The notes under the pieces: model-generated | What the model saw: the letters and a program-made list of their open reading frames with translations, nothing else | What the model was told of the DNA's origin: nothing | Databases searched by the model: none | Assembly: GCA_035301985.1 (NCBI GenBank) | Contig: DATGTE010000010.1 | Span: 1-64,000 of the forward strand | Length of the DNA stretch: 64,000 bases | DNA from: DASUXY01 sp035301985 | GTDB taxonomy: Bacteria; Bacillota; Bacilli; Bacillales; Amphibacillaceae | Direction of reading: 5' to 3' | Position numbers and translations under genes: made by a program | Part shown: positions 27,219 through 35,127 of the stretch, piece after piece | Numbering within the stretch: position 1 is the first letter of the stretch | Layout: every line of letters starts with the position of its first letter

Positions 27219-27449
27219 TTATTGTATGAAATGGTCTAGTTCATGGTACTGTGGATGTTGTCCTAATGATTCTTGACAGTTTTCGCAAATCGTTCGGATG
27301 ACTATATCCCCATTTGCTTGGTAATGAATCATCTCTTTTTTTTCTTCAACAGACAGTTGATCCCAACCTAACATTGATGTATCGACTGTTCGTTCTTCTA
27401 ATGTTCCAATAACATGCTCGCAATGCCTACATTTATACACAATAGACAT
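27219..27449 (-). CDS. fin: Anti-SigF factor Fin
   Basis: 76 aa, exactly the length of B. subtilis Fin (YabK), which binds SigF RNA polymerase late in forespore development to allow the SigF-to-SigG switch. Two zinc-type C-x2-C pairs are visible (C7/C10 in KCRHC, C55/C58 in CENC). ATG 27447-27449 chosen: GAGGAGG lies 7 nt upstream; a longer upstream frame is not conserved. It carries a SigF-like promoter (27519-27546). Confidence 0.93.
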   Translation of the reverse strand: MSIVYKCRHCEHVIGTLEERTVDTSMLGWDQLSVEEKKEMIHYQANGDIVIRTICENCQESLGQHPQYHELDHFIQ

Positions 27450-27518
27450 CAAAAAACCTCCTCGAATAAACGTACCTTCCATCAAAGAAACGGCCCTTTT
27501 AACTTGAAGCATTTTTTA

Positions 27519-27546
27519 GTTTATCCGAAAAGCGTTTTTTTATACG
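27519..27546 (-). promoter_or_regulatory. Putative SigF promoter of fin
   Basis: Minus strand GTATA (27542-27546), 14-bp spacer, GGATAAACT (27519-27527), about 70 bp before the fin start. It fits the SigF pattern GYWTA-N15-GGNRANANT except one base and one spacer position. In B. subtilis fin is a SigF gene. Confidence 0.5.
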
Positions 27547-27604
27547 ATTATTAAGGAAATTGTTACCGCATAACTACTTGTTAATGTCCAATCTTATGCA
27601 AGCA

Positions 27605-28165
27605 CTATTGATTAAATTCATTCATCACTTCAGAAAAAGGTTTTTCCATCCATCTCTCACAAGCATCTGCCGCTTTGGTAATACTCGTTGTCACAGATTC
27701 TTTTTGATCGTTCGGAAATGAACCGAGTACGTAATCGACAACTGGAATGGAGGTAGTCGGTCTACCAATGCCAATCCGAAGTCGTTTAAATTCTCTTGTT
27801 GCTAAGTGGTCAATTGTTGAGCGAATCCCATTGTGGCCACCGTGTCCACCTTTTTGGCGCAAGCGAATTTTTCCAGTCGGTAAATCAAGATCATCGTAAA
27901 TGACGAGTACGTCTTTTACATCGATTTTATAATAATCCACTAGGGGTTTGATACATTTCCCGGAAAGATTCATATATGTTTCTGGCTGTAACAAAACAAC
28001 TTGTTCACCATGTAAATGCTCGAGAGCATATTTACCGGAAAATTTTTTCTTATTCAATGTCCATCCGTGACGACGTAGCAATTCATCAATCACCATAAAA
28101 CCGATATTGTGGCGCGTTTTTTCATATTTTTTACCTGGATTTCCCAATCCTACTATACATTTCAT
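27605..28165 (-). CDS. pth: Peptidyl-tRNA hydrolase (SpoVC)
   Basis: Frees tRNAs from peptides dropped off the ribosome. 186 aa with all signature blocks: VGLGNPGKKYEKTRHNIGF (catalytic His), LLQPETYMNLSG, VIYDDLDLPTGKIRLRQKGGHGGHNGIRS and RLRIGIGRP. Known as spoVC in B. subtilis. AAAAGGAAGAG precedes the ATG. A hairpin at 28210-28263 separates it from ctc. Confidence 0.97.
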   Translation of the reverse strand: MKCIVGLGNPGKKYEKTRHNIGFMVIDELLRRHGWTLNKKKFSGKYALEHLHGEQVVLLQPETYMNLSGKCIKPLVDYYKIDVKDVLVIYDDLDLPTGKIRLRQKGGHGGHNGIRSTIDHLATREFKRLRIGIGRPTTSIPVVDYVLGSFPNDQKESVTTSITKAADACERWMEKPFSEVMNEFNQ

Positions 28166-28209
28166 CTGTCTCTTCCTTTTTAATCATGTACGTATGTTTA
28201 TTTCATGAA

Positions 28210-28263
28210 AAATACAACAACCCCTCCTATAAGAATTTCCGGTATCGACTTCTTAAAGGAGGG
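28210..28263 (-). terminator. Terminator after ctc
   Basis: Strong 14-bp stem: 28221-28235 (CCCCTCCTATAAGAA) pairs with 28250-28263 with one mismatch. The minus-strand downstream tract is only moderately T-rich (TTGTTGTATTTTT). Confidence 0.7.
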
Positions 28264-28283
28264 TATATATTGCCGTATCAATT

Positions 28284-28934
28284 TTAAGCCTCATCTTCTT
28301 CGTCTTCGTCTTCCTCTTCTGCACCGACTAGTTCTGGTTCAGCCATTTCATCTGCTGGATCCTCTTCAGTTAAGTCATCCAATGTATCTGGTGCGAGTAC
28401 GGTTGCAACTGTCGTGTCATCATCTTCAATAATCGTGTATTCTTCTGATTTTTTCAAGTCAGAAATATTAATGGCATCACCGATTTCTAATTCAGAAACG
28501 TCGATTGTAATTTGTTCTGGAATTTGGTTCGGCTTCGCACGAACAAGCAGTTCATACAATGGCTGTTGTAGTACTCCACCTTCTTTTGTTCCAACCGGTT
28601 CACCGACGAGACGGAGTTGAACTTCTACATCCAATTCTTCTTCCATATCGACGACATAAAAGTCAACATGGAGCAAATCATTTTTAATTGGGTCCATTTG
28701 ATATTCGTGTAACATTACATCCACTGGACTGTCGGATTCGATTTCCAATCGAATAATTGCGTTACGGCCAGCCTCACGTAATTTTTTCATTAGATCTAGA
28801 CCATCGATTGCGATTGATTTCGATTCTTTTCCTTTCCCATAAACGACTCCGGGAACTTTTCCTTCTTTGCGTATTTTTTTTGTAGCCGAGCCCGCGTGAT
28901 TTTCCCGCAAAGCTGCTTTCAATTCAACTGCCAT
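28284..28934 (-). CDS. ctc: Ribosomal protein bL25, general stress form (Ctc)
   Basis: 5S rRNA-binding protein of the TL5/Ctc type: N-terminal L25 domain (about 1-95, KIRKEGKVPGVVYGKG) and C-terminal beta domain (LVGEPVGTKEGGVLQQPLYELLVRA) with a very acidic tail of about 35 residues. Start ATG at 28932-28934 (MAVELKA), 11 nt after GGAGG; the ATG at 28952 overlaps that Shine-Dalgarno. 216 aa. I see no clear SigB promoter, although B. subtilis ctc is SigB-controlled. Confidence 0.94.
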   Translation of the reverse strand: MAVELKAALRENHAGSATKKIRKEGKVPGVVYGKGKESKSIAIDGLDLMKKLREAGRNAIIRLEIESDSPVDVMLHEYQMDPIKNDLLHVDFYVVDMEEELDVEVQLRLVGEPVGTKEGGVLQQPLYELLVRAKPNQIPEQITIDVSELEIGDAINISDLKKSEEYTIIEDDDTTVATVLAPDTLDDLTEEDPADEMAEPELVGAEEEDEDEEDEA

Positions 28935-29055
28935 TGTTACATCATCCTCCATTATTTTAAAAACCTGATCGAATCAAGTTTATGAACAAAATCTACATTC
29001 ATATGTTAACAAAAATGTTCGTTATAGTAAATTCTTGACTTTACTTTTCCTGCAA

Positions 29056-30009
29056 TTAATCAAACAAAATACTGACTGACTTTAATTCATGTACACGAAT
29101 AATCGCTTCGCCAATAAGCGGTGCTACGGATAACTGTGTAATTTTATCAATTTGTTTCTCTTCTGGAATCGGAATAGTATTCGTAATGACAAGTTCACTA
29201 ATTTTCGAGTTTTGAATTCTTTCAATTGCAGGTCCAGACAACACTGGATGTGTACAACATGCATACACTTTTTTTGCTCCGTTTTCGATTAATGCACTTG
29301 CCGCGAGGGTAATCGTTCCAGCTGTATCAATGATATCATCCACAAGAATGGCTGTTTTTCCTTCAATATTACCGATAATGTTCATCACTTCAGCAACATT
29401 TGGTCGTGGCCTTCTTTTGTCGATGATACCGATTGGTGCTTTTAACCGATCTGCCATCTTACGTGCTCGTGTAACACCACCGTGGTCAGGGGACACAACA
29501 ACGATATCTTCCAAATCCTTTTCCTTAAAGTAGTCAGACAAAATAGGTTCACCTTGTAAGTGATCGATTGGCACATCAAAGAACCCTTGAATTTGTGGGG
29601 CATGCAAATCTAATGTAATCACACGATCCGCCCCTGCTGTTTCCAGTAAGTTTGCGATGAGCTTCGCTGTAATTGGTTCCCTTGCGCTTGCCTTACGATC
29701 TTGTCTGGCATAGCCATAATACGGCATGACAATGTTAATCGATCGAGCCGATGCGCGCTTCAATGCATCGATCATGATGAGTAATTCCATGATGTGCTTA
29801 TTCACAGGTGAGCATGCAGACTGTACAACATATACATCATTACCCCTTACACTTTCCTCGATGGTGATTTGGATTTCTCCATCACTAAACTCTGACACTG
29901 TACATTTTCCTAAAGGTGTCCCGATATGATTAGCGATTTCTTCTGCTAATTTACGGTTGGAATTTAATGAAAATACTTTTAAAGTTCGGTCTTGATAGGT
30001 AGATGGCAT
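29056..30009 (-). CDS. prs: Ribose-phosphate pyrophosphokinase
   Basis: Makes PRPP for nucleotide, histidine and tryptophan synthesis. 317 aa. The catalytic flexible-loop region YYGYARQDRKASAREPI, phosphate loop VVSPDHGGVTRARKMADRL and PRPP motif AILVDDIIDTAGTI are all present. GGAGGG precedes the ATG; 14 nt separate it from glmU, so the two share a transcript. Confidence 0.97.
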   Translation of the reverse strand: MPSTYQDRTLKVFSLNSNRKLAEEIANHIGTPLGKCTVSEFSDGEIQITIEESVRGNDVYVVQSACSPVNKHIMELLIMIDALKRASARSINIVMPYYGYARQDRKASAREPITAKLIANLLETAGADRVITLDLHAPQIQGFFDVPIDHLQGEPILSDYFKEKDLEDIVVVSPDHGGVTRARKMADRLKAPIGIIDKRRPRPNVAEVMNIIGNIEGKTAILVDDIIDTAGTITLAASALIENGAKKVYACCTHPVLSGPAIERIQNSKISELVITNTIPIPEEKQIDKITQLSVAPLIGEAIIRVHELKSVSILFD

Positions 30010-30023
30010 AAAAAAACCCTCCG

Positions 30024-31403
30024 TTAGTCTTTTAATCTGTTTCGAATTTTTGTGGCATAGCCTTCTTTGTTTGTCTGCCTTGCTCGAGCTACTGATAAAG
30101 CATCTTTCGGTACATCTTTCGTAATGGTTGAACCTGCTGCGACATAAGACCCTTTTTCAATCGTTACAGGTGCGACGAGATTAGAATTACAGCCGATAAA
30201 TGCATCATCCTCAATGGTGGTCAAATGCTTATTCTTCCCATCGTAGTTTACCGTTATTGTACCACAACCTATATTAACATGATTCCCAATATCCGCATCT
30301 CCAATGTAGCTTAAATGGGAAACTTTACTCTGTTCACCAATTGTAGATTTCTTAACCTCTACAAAATTACCAATTCTCGCCTCATTTTCTACTTTTGATT
30401 CGGGGCGGATATGTGCATAAGGACCAACACGAACAGAAGCACCGACCTGACTATCTTTTACAACACTTTGATGGATGATAGCATTTTCACCGATGATACT
30501 GCTCTGTATTTCACTGTGTGGTCCAATTTCTGCGTTCGCTTTTATAATTGACGCCCCGGTAATCATCGACCCTGGATGAATGATAACGTCCTGTTCAATG
30601 ACGACATCAGGATGGATATACGTATGGTCTGGATCGATGATTGTCACCCCATTGTTCATGTGACGTTCGTTGATCCGTAGCTTCATCGTTTTTTCAGCTT
30701 GCGCTAGCGCAACACGGTCATTAACCCCTAACGTTTCAGAAAAGTCGGAAGTTGAATAGGCACTAACTGTGGCGGATTTACGACGTAAGATTTCAATGAC
30801 ATCGGGTAAATAATACTCGCCTTGCGCATTATCATTCGATATTTCCGCTAAAGCTTCGAACAGAGCTTCATTGTCAAAACAGTATGTACCCGTATTGATT
30901 TCATTTATTTGAAGTTCTTGTTCATTCGCATCTTTATGTTCCACTATTCGTTCCACTTCTTGACGATCATTACGAATAATTCTCCCATATCCTGTTGCAT
31001 CAGGAGCGATTGCTGTTAACACGGTAGCCTTCGCACCTGTTTTTTCATGATATTCAAATAAGTTCTCATATGTTTCTTTCGTAATAAGCGGTGTATCACC
31101 ACAGACAACAATCGTTGTTCCTTGTTTATTTTTCAATAAATCTTCTGCTTGCATGACAGCGTGTCCTGTTCCAAGTTGTTCCTCTTGAACAACAAATTTA
31201 CACGCTTCACCGATATGTTCCATGACTTGGTTAGCATGATGGCCAACAACTGCTACCATTTCCGTTAAATGGTTAGCTTGTAATTGGTCAATCACATGTT
31301 GAACCATGGAACGGCCTAATACAGGATGAAGGATCTTAGGAATGTTGGATTTCATTCGTGTGCCTTCTCCTGCTGCTAATATGACAGCATAACGTTTTTC
31401 CAT
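30024..31403 (-). CDS. glmU: Bifunctional GlmU (GlcNAc-1-P uridyltransferase/acetyltransferase)
   Basis: Last two steps to UDP-GlcNAc for peptidoglycan and teichoic acids. The N-terminal pyrophosphorylase has LAAGEGTRMKS (about 10-20) and the C-terminal half (about 255-459) is a left-handed beta helix of hexapeptide repeats with NYDGKNKHLT and the acetyltransferase site near SVARARQ. 459 aa, usual. GGAGGA precedes the ATG; promoter at 31433-31461. Confidence 0.97.
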   Translation of the reverse strand: MEKRYAVILAAGEGTRMKSNIPKILHPVLGRSMVQHVIDQLQANHLTEMVAVVGHHANQVMEHIGEACKFVVQEEQLGTGHAVMQAEDLLKNKQGTTIVVCGDTPLITKETYENLFEYHEKTGAKATVLTAIAPDATGYGRIIRNDRQEVERIVEHKDANEQELQINEINTGTYCFDNEALFEALAEISNDNAQGEYYLPDVIEILRRKSATVSAYSTSDFSETLGVNDRVALAQAEKTMKLRINERHMNNGVTIIDPDHTYIHPDVVIEQDVIIHPGSMITGASIIKANAEIGPHSEIQSSIIGENAIIHQSVVKDSQVGASVRVGPYAHIRPESKVENEARIGNFVEVKKSTIGEQSKVSHLSYIGDADIGNHVNIGCGTITVNYDGKNKHLTTIEDDAFIGCNSNLVAPVTIEKGSYVAAGSTITKDVPKDALSVARARQTNKEGYATKIRNRLKD

Positions 31404-31432
31404 GGTAATCCTCCATTCTCTTATCCATTATG

Positions 31433-31461
31433 AATATATCTCAAATAAGACAGTATTTCAA
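31433..31461 (-). promoter_or_regulatory. SigA promoter of glmU-prs
   Basis: Minus strand TTGAAA (31456-31461), 17-bp spacer, TATATT (31433-31438), 30 bp before the glmU start codon. Confidence 0.65.
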
Positions 31462-31607
31462 TAGTTAAAGTCTTTATATAGGACGTTTTTTTCAAAAGTG
31501 GTTATAATTTTATTTGTCATCAACATACATTCATTAACATGGAAGAACAATGCCTTTACAAACAATTGGAGTAAATGGTTGATTTGTGTTTTTGGGGCTG
31601 ATCTTTT

Positions 31608-31649
31608 CAAAAAAAAAAGAAGACTAATCGCTAAAGGATTAGACTTCTT
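31608..31649 (-). terminator. Intrinsic terminator after spoVG
   Basis: 13-bp stem with one mismatch (31617-31629 / 31637-31649), followed on the minus strand by a run of 11 T. Confidence 0.92.
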
Positions 31650-31666
31650 GTTGTTTAATAAAAATA

Positions 31667-31957
31667 TTAGGAAGCACCGGCTTCTTCAAATTCAACCTCT
31701 TCTTCACCCGCACGGTGATATTCTTCCAATACAGCATCCTGGATTTTTGCACGTGTATTGGAGTTAATTGGGTGTGCAATATCTCTGAATTCACCGTCAG
31801 GAGTTCGTTTGGAAGGCATTGCTACAAACAATCCATTATTGCCATCGATCACACGGATATCATGAACGACAAACTCCTCGTCCATTGTAATCGAAGCAAT
31901 TGCCCGCATTCTTCCTTCCGTGTTCACGCGGCGTAATCTTACGTCAGTAATTTCCAT
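31667..31957 (-). CDS. spoVG: SpoVG, RNA/DNA-binding regulator
   Basis: 96 aa matching SpoVG throughout (MEITDVRLRRVNTEGRMRAIASITMDEEFVVHDIRVIDG ... FVAMPSKRTPDGEFRDIAHPI). A small nucleic-acid-binding regulator affecting septation and virulence or capsule genes in Firmicutes. Preceded by a SigH-type promoter (32002-32028) and followed by a strong terminator, so it is monocistronic. The ridA/yabJ gene that precedes it in B. subtilis is absent. Confidence 0.96.
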   Translation of the reverse strand: MEITDVRLRRVNTEGRMRAIASITMDEEFVVHDIRVIDGNNGLFVAMPSKRTPDGEFRDIAHPINSNTRAKIQDAVLEEYHRAGEEEVEFEEAGAS

Positions 31958-32001
31958 GCTGTTTCACCACCTTTTCCCATTTAAACTTGCTTATATATGT
32001 A

Positions 32002-32028
32002 GTTCAACAAAAATAATAAAACTCCTGC
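32002..32028 (-). promoter_or_regulatory. SigH promoter of spoVG
   Basis: Minus strand GCAGGAGTT (32020-32028), 11-bp spacer, GTTGAAC (32002-32008). This fits SigH RnAGGAWWW-N11/12-RnnGAAT with two mismatches. An A/T-rich tract lies directly upstream, like the AbrB-bound AT box of B. subtilis spoVG. Confidence 0.6.
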
Positions 32029-32065
32029 TAAAAATTTAAAAAAGTTTAATTATTTACACTAGTTT

Positions 32066-32106
32066 AATAAAAAATAAAATCCTTCGATTTATTTAGAAGG
32101 ATTTTA
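32066..32106 (-). terminator. Intrinsic terminator after purR
   Basis: Perfect 10-bp stem AAAATCCTTC (32076-32085) / GAAGGATTTT (32096-32105), with a TTTTATTTTTTA tail on the minus strand. Confidence 0.9.
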
Positions 32107-32122
32107 CATGACATTTACAAAA

Positions 32123-32932
32123 TTATAAAAAGTTACCGGGAATAACTTGGATTTTTTTCTCTTTTGTATCGATAATGGAGATTTTTACCAAGGAAACATA
32201 ATCATCGACAATCCGTTCTTCTTCATCATCGTCTGCCTCTGCTAAAACACCGATTGCTTTTACTTGGGCTTGAAACTCGTCTAATAAACTCATCATTCCC
32301 GTAATCGTTCCACCAGCTTTCATAAAATCATCAATAATACAAACATTAGCACCCTCTTGTAAGCTCCGCCTTGGTAATACCATCGTTTGAATGCGCTGTG
32401 AGGAACCTGAAACATAATTAATACTCACAGAAGAGCCTTCTGTTACTTTAGGGTCTCTTCTAACGATGACTACAGGTACATTTAAGAATGAAGCTACCGC
32501 ATACGCTAATGGTATACCTTTTGTAGCAACAGTCATCACTACATCGATCTCTAGATCTGAAAACTTTGAAGCAAACATGCGACCGATTTTACGAACCGTT
32601 TGTGGCTCTCCTAACAAGTCGCTCATATATAAATAGCCACCGGGTAAAATTCGGCTTGGGGCTTCCAATCGACTGCACAACTGTTTAATAAATTGCGTCC
32701 CTTTTTCATCGGATGTTTTAGGAACATAGTGTACCCCGCCTGAAGACCCGGATACTCTATACAAATATCCAATTCCTTCATGTTCAAACATTTTATTGAT
32801 AATATCCAAATCCTCACTTACCGATGCTTTAGCAGCGTTGAATTTTTCAATAAAATATTCCAATTGCTGATGTTCCTTCGGATGTTCCAAAAAAAAATTC
32901 GTTAAGGCAACCAATCGATCACTTCTTCTCAT
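32123..32932 (-). CDS. purR: Purine operon repressor PurR
   Basis: 269 aa: winged-helix N-terminus (MRRSDRLVALTNFFLEHP ..., 1-74) fused to a phosphoribosyltransferase fold. The PRPP motif CIIDDFMKAGGTITG (about 200-214) senses PRPP, which releases the repressor from pur promoters. Own SigA-like promoter and terminator. In B. subtilis ispE lies directly upstream; here the gap to sspF is only about 217 bp and holds no gene. Confidence 0.96.
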   Translation of the reverse strand: MRRSDRLVALTNFFLEHPKEHQQLEYFIEKFNAAKASVSEDLDIINKMFEHEGIGYLYRVSGSSGGVHYVPKTSDEKGTQFIKQLCSRLEAPSRILPGGYLYMSDLLGEPQTVRKIGRMFASKFSDLEIDVVMTVATKGIPLAYAVASFLNVPVVIVRRDPKVTEGSSVSINYVSGSSQRIQTMVLPRRSLQEGANVCIIDDFMKAGGTITGMMSLLDEFQAQVKAIGVLAEADDDEEERIVDDYVSLVKISIIDTKEKKIQVIPGNFL

Positions 32933-32964
32933 AATTCCACCCCAACCGCTAAATATTCCATACT

Positions 32965-32994
32965 AATATACCACCATAATCCTTTTTTAGGCAA
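32965..32994 (-). promoter_or_regulatory. Putative SigA promoter of purR
   Basis: Minus strand TTGCCT (32989-32994), 18-bp spacer, TATATT (32965-32970), about 30 bp before the purR ATG. Confidence 0.45.
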
Positions 32995-33129
32995 ATTCAA
33001 TTAAAGTCATTTCGCATGTAATATTAGCTAAGCTAGTGTCATTCAGTGGGCTATGTATGATTATATTCCTACTCATAAACGGAAGTTTTTGTCGGGAATG
33101 GGTCGACATATATGATCTTTTTATAAAAA

Positions 33130-33166
33130 TTATAAAAAAGGCAAACCTGCTAAGGTCTGCCTTTTT
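33130..33166 (-). terminator. Terminator overlapping the sspF stop codon
   Basis: Arms AAAAAGGCA (33135-33143) and TGCCTTTTT (33158-33166), with inner ACCT/AGGT pairing and a minus-strand TTTTTTAT tail. The sspF stop (33150-33152) lies in the hairpin loop, so the last codons of the gene are part of the terminator stem. Confidence 0.9.
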
Positions 33167-33332
33167 GTTCTATATTCTCTTCAGCAATTTCGATGGCCCG
33201 CTTCACCATATTTCCCGCATCTCTTGCTTTAATACCGCCCCAGCCCTCTTTCACTACTGTGTCGTAAAATCCTAACTCTTTTGCAATTTCTTCTTTCAAT
33301 TGGTCAGACATAATTCCACGACGCCTTGCCAT
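33150..33332 (-). CDS. sspF: Small acid-soluble spore protein, alpha/beta-like minor type
   Basis: 60 aa with SASP signatures (MARRRGIMSDQLKEEIAKELGFYDTV ... GWGGIKARDAGNMVKRAIEIAEE). Binds and protects spore DNA. ATG 33330-33332 chosen over an upstream in-frame start: AAAGGGG precedes it and homologues start at M-G/A-RRRG. A SigG-like promoter lies at 33374-33402, and the terminator starts inside the gene. Confidence 0.95.
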   Translation of the reverse strand: MARRRGIMSDQLKEEIAKELGFYDTVVKEGWGGIKARDAGNMVKRAIEIAEENIEQKGRP

Positions 33333-33373
33333 GAAAGAACAGCCCCTTTCTGTCAAGATTGTTACGACATGTT

Positions 33374-33402
33374 TAGTTTGGGCTCGTTATGAAAATTCAT
33401 TC
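33374..33402 (-). promoter_or_regulatory. Putative SigG promoter of sspF
   Basis: Minus strand GAATG (33398-33402), 17-bp spacer, CAAACTA (33374-33380). Consensus GnATR-N17/18-CATnnTA, one mismatch. About 42 bp before the start codon. Confidence 0.5.
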
Positions 33403-33459
33403 CTGTCACATGGATGCAGGTAAGGAAAATTATACATAAAAAAACTGTCCGTTCATTTA

Positions 33460-33501
33460 TGTAGAAACAAAGAGCAGAGAACAATCCCGTCTACTGCTCT
33501 A
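33460..33501 (-). terminator. Terminator after veg
   Basis: Stem AGAGCAG (33471-33477) / CTGCTCT (33494-33500), extended by inner AGA/TCT, with a T-rich tail on the minus strand. It begins at the veg stop codon (33499-33501). Confidence 0.75.
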
Positions 33502-33750
33502 AACAACTTCCTTATCATCAAGGAAGCTCAACTCTACCGATTCTGTTAATACGTCTGCATAGCTATAAGAAACACGTTCGAATGCATTTTCGTCTTGATC
33601 TAATTCTACTACAAAAACAGAAGGATACGTTTCTGCCAAAACACCGGATCGCTCGATTGTTTTCCTTCTGCCACGATTCGCTTTCAATCGTAATCGTCTG
33701 CCTAATTGATCTTCAAGACCTTGCCTAATTTCGAGTAATGTTTTCGCCAC
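33499..33750 (-). CDS. veg: Veg protein (biofilm-related regulator)
   Basis: 83 aa, strongly conserved (AKTLLEIRQGLEDQLGRRLRLKANRGRRKTIERSGVLAETYPSVFVVELDQDENAFERVSYSYADVL). B. subtilis Veg stimulates biofilm genes by interfering with SinR. The start is GTG at 33748-33750, preceded by GGTGGAG and matching homologues; the longer ATG frame would include the promoter. A very strong SigA promoter sits directly upstream. Confidence 0.95.
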   Translation of the reverse strand: MAKTLLEIRQGLEDQLGRRLRLKANRGRRKTIERSGVLAETYPSVFVVELDQDENAFERVSYSYADVLTESVELSFLDDKEVV

Positions 33751-33772
33751 TATACTCCACCTCGCTACATTA

Positions 33773-33801
33773 AATATACCATAAGCTCGTTCAATAGTCA
33801 A
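33773..33801 (-). promoter_or_regulatory. Strong SigA promoter of veg
   Basis: Minus strand TTGACT (33796-33801), 17-bp spacer, TATATT (33773-33778), 22 bp before the GTG start. Matches the reputation of veg as one of the strongest vegetative promoters in Bacillus. Confidence 0.85.
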
Positions 33802-34008
33802 GAAAAACATTCATTATAACAATAACTTAAATTTCATGTCAATAGATAAATTTCATCTTTATGCCTATTATGTCTAATTGTTAACAAAGTATGTATGATT
33901 TCTCATAACTTCCGTTCTGAATTTTCGGAACCATCTGGATTGAGTCTTTTTTAGCATTAGACGACAGGTTACTTGTGAAAAGTCCCCTGCCGTGCCTGCT
34001 GCAACATT

Positions 34009-34881
34009 CTACTCGGATGAAGAACTTTCTTCCTCCATATAAGGCATTCCTGTTCGTAATAACCCCTTCGTTTCTATCCCTCCCATACCCTTTTCACCTG
34101 TTAACGTATTGCTTAAAGCCTCCCACACATTAACCTTTTCCATAAAAGGTGTATAAGCAATTTTTGCGACGATATACACAGGGTCCAGTGCATGGATATT
34201 AATTCGTGATGGTGAACTTGCAAAATTCGCTCCTGCTCGAATCAATGACTCAAAATGTGACTGGCAAGCACCAGCGAAGATAATGAGTTGGTCCACATCG
34301 GGAACAATTTGCCTCGCTTCACGAACCGTTTCAGCGAAATACTTGGAGTGACGATATGCGCGAAGATCACTCTTCAATCCTTTATGCTTGGAAAATGAAT
34401 CATGACCAGTAATGACAATGATATGCGGTTGTATTTTATTGATTAATGCACCAATCTGAAAGGGCATTTCTTTTTCATCCATGTGAACGCCATGGACTTG
34501 CAAACCTACTCTTTTGTACAATTCAATACATTTTTTTAAATACGTCTGGTCTCCATCGACATGAAGTACGCGGGCAGGTAATTGAAAAAAATTAATATGC
34601 TGATAACCATCTGTTGATTGATATTCACGTTTTTCTTTCATCAACAAATAATCCTGACGAAATAAACGATATGAAAATTCCTCCCGGTCTTTCCCCTTTT
34701 TCCGCCTTTTTTCCAGTTCGCGATTTTCTAAACGCACTAAATCATCAACAGGCGAATCAGCCACTAAACGAATCTCTTCTCCGTGTAATATAGCCTCTTT
34801 ATGTGACAGCGAAGCAATTCGAAATACGATATCATTTTCATAAGATAATCGGGTAACGATTTCGCCTACTTTAAAATCCAT
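34009..34881 (-). CDS. yabG: Sporulation-specific coat protease YabG
   Basis: 290 aa, peptidase family U57. It trims spore coat proteins so that transglutaminase can cross-link them. Matches the family from the N-terminus (MDFKVGEIVTRLSYENDIVFRI) through ITGHDSFSKHKG and IIFAGACQSHFESLIRAGANFASSPSRINIHALDPV, which holds the likely Cys/His catalytic residues. A clear SigK promoter precedes it, fitting mother-cell expression. Confidence 0.94.
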   Translation of the reverse strand: MDFKVGEIVTRLSYENDIVFRIASLSHKEAILHGEEIRLVADSPVDDLVRLENRELEKRRKKGKDREEFSYRLFRQDYLLMKEKREYQSTDGYQHINFFQLPARVLHVDGDQTYLKKCIELYKRVGLQVHGVHMDEKEMPFQIGALINKIQPHIIVITGHDSFSKHKGLKSDLRAYRHSKYFAETVREARQIVPDVDQLIIFAGACQSHFESLIRAGANFASSPSRINIHALDPVYIVAKIAYTPFMEKVNVWEALSNTLTGEKGMGGIETKGLLRTGMPYMEEESSSSE

Positions 34882-34920
34882 ACACCCACCTCACAGCCAT
34901 TCAATCTGAGCTTCTAACTT

Positions 34921-34949
34921 TAGAATATGAGGAAGGGTGCCCAAATGTG
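34921..34949 (-). promoter_or_regulatory. SigK promoter of yabG
   Basis: Minus strand CACA (34946-34949, consensus mACm), 16-bp spacer, CATATTCTA (34921-34929, consensus CATAnnnTA, complete match). About 40 bp before the yabG start. Confidence 0.72.
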
Positions 34950-35127
34950 CAAAAAATAGAAATGAAATTCTTTCAAAAGGAATGGACAATATAAAAAGGA
35001 AATACGGCATTTAAGTATAGAGGAAAACTCTTTTTTAAAAAGATGTGCTTAGTATCAACGTAGGGTGACACCGTTCCAGACAGAACGACAGAACGCAATT
35101 ACAATGATTTGTATGGGATGCGGATAA

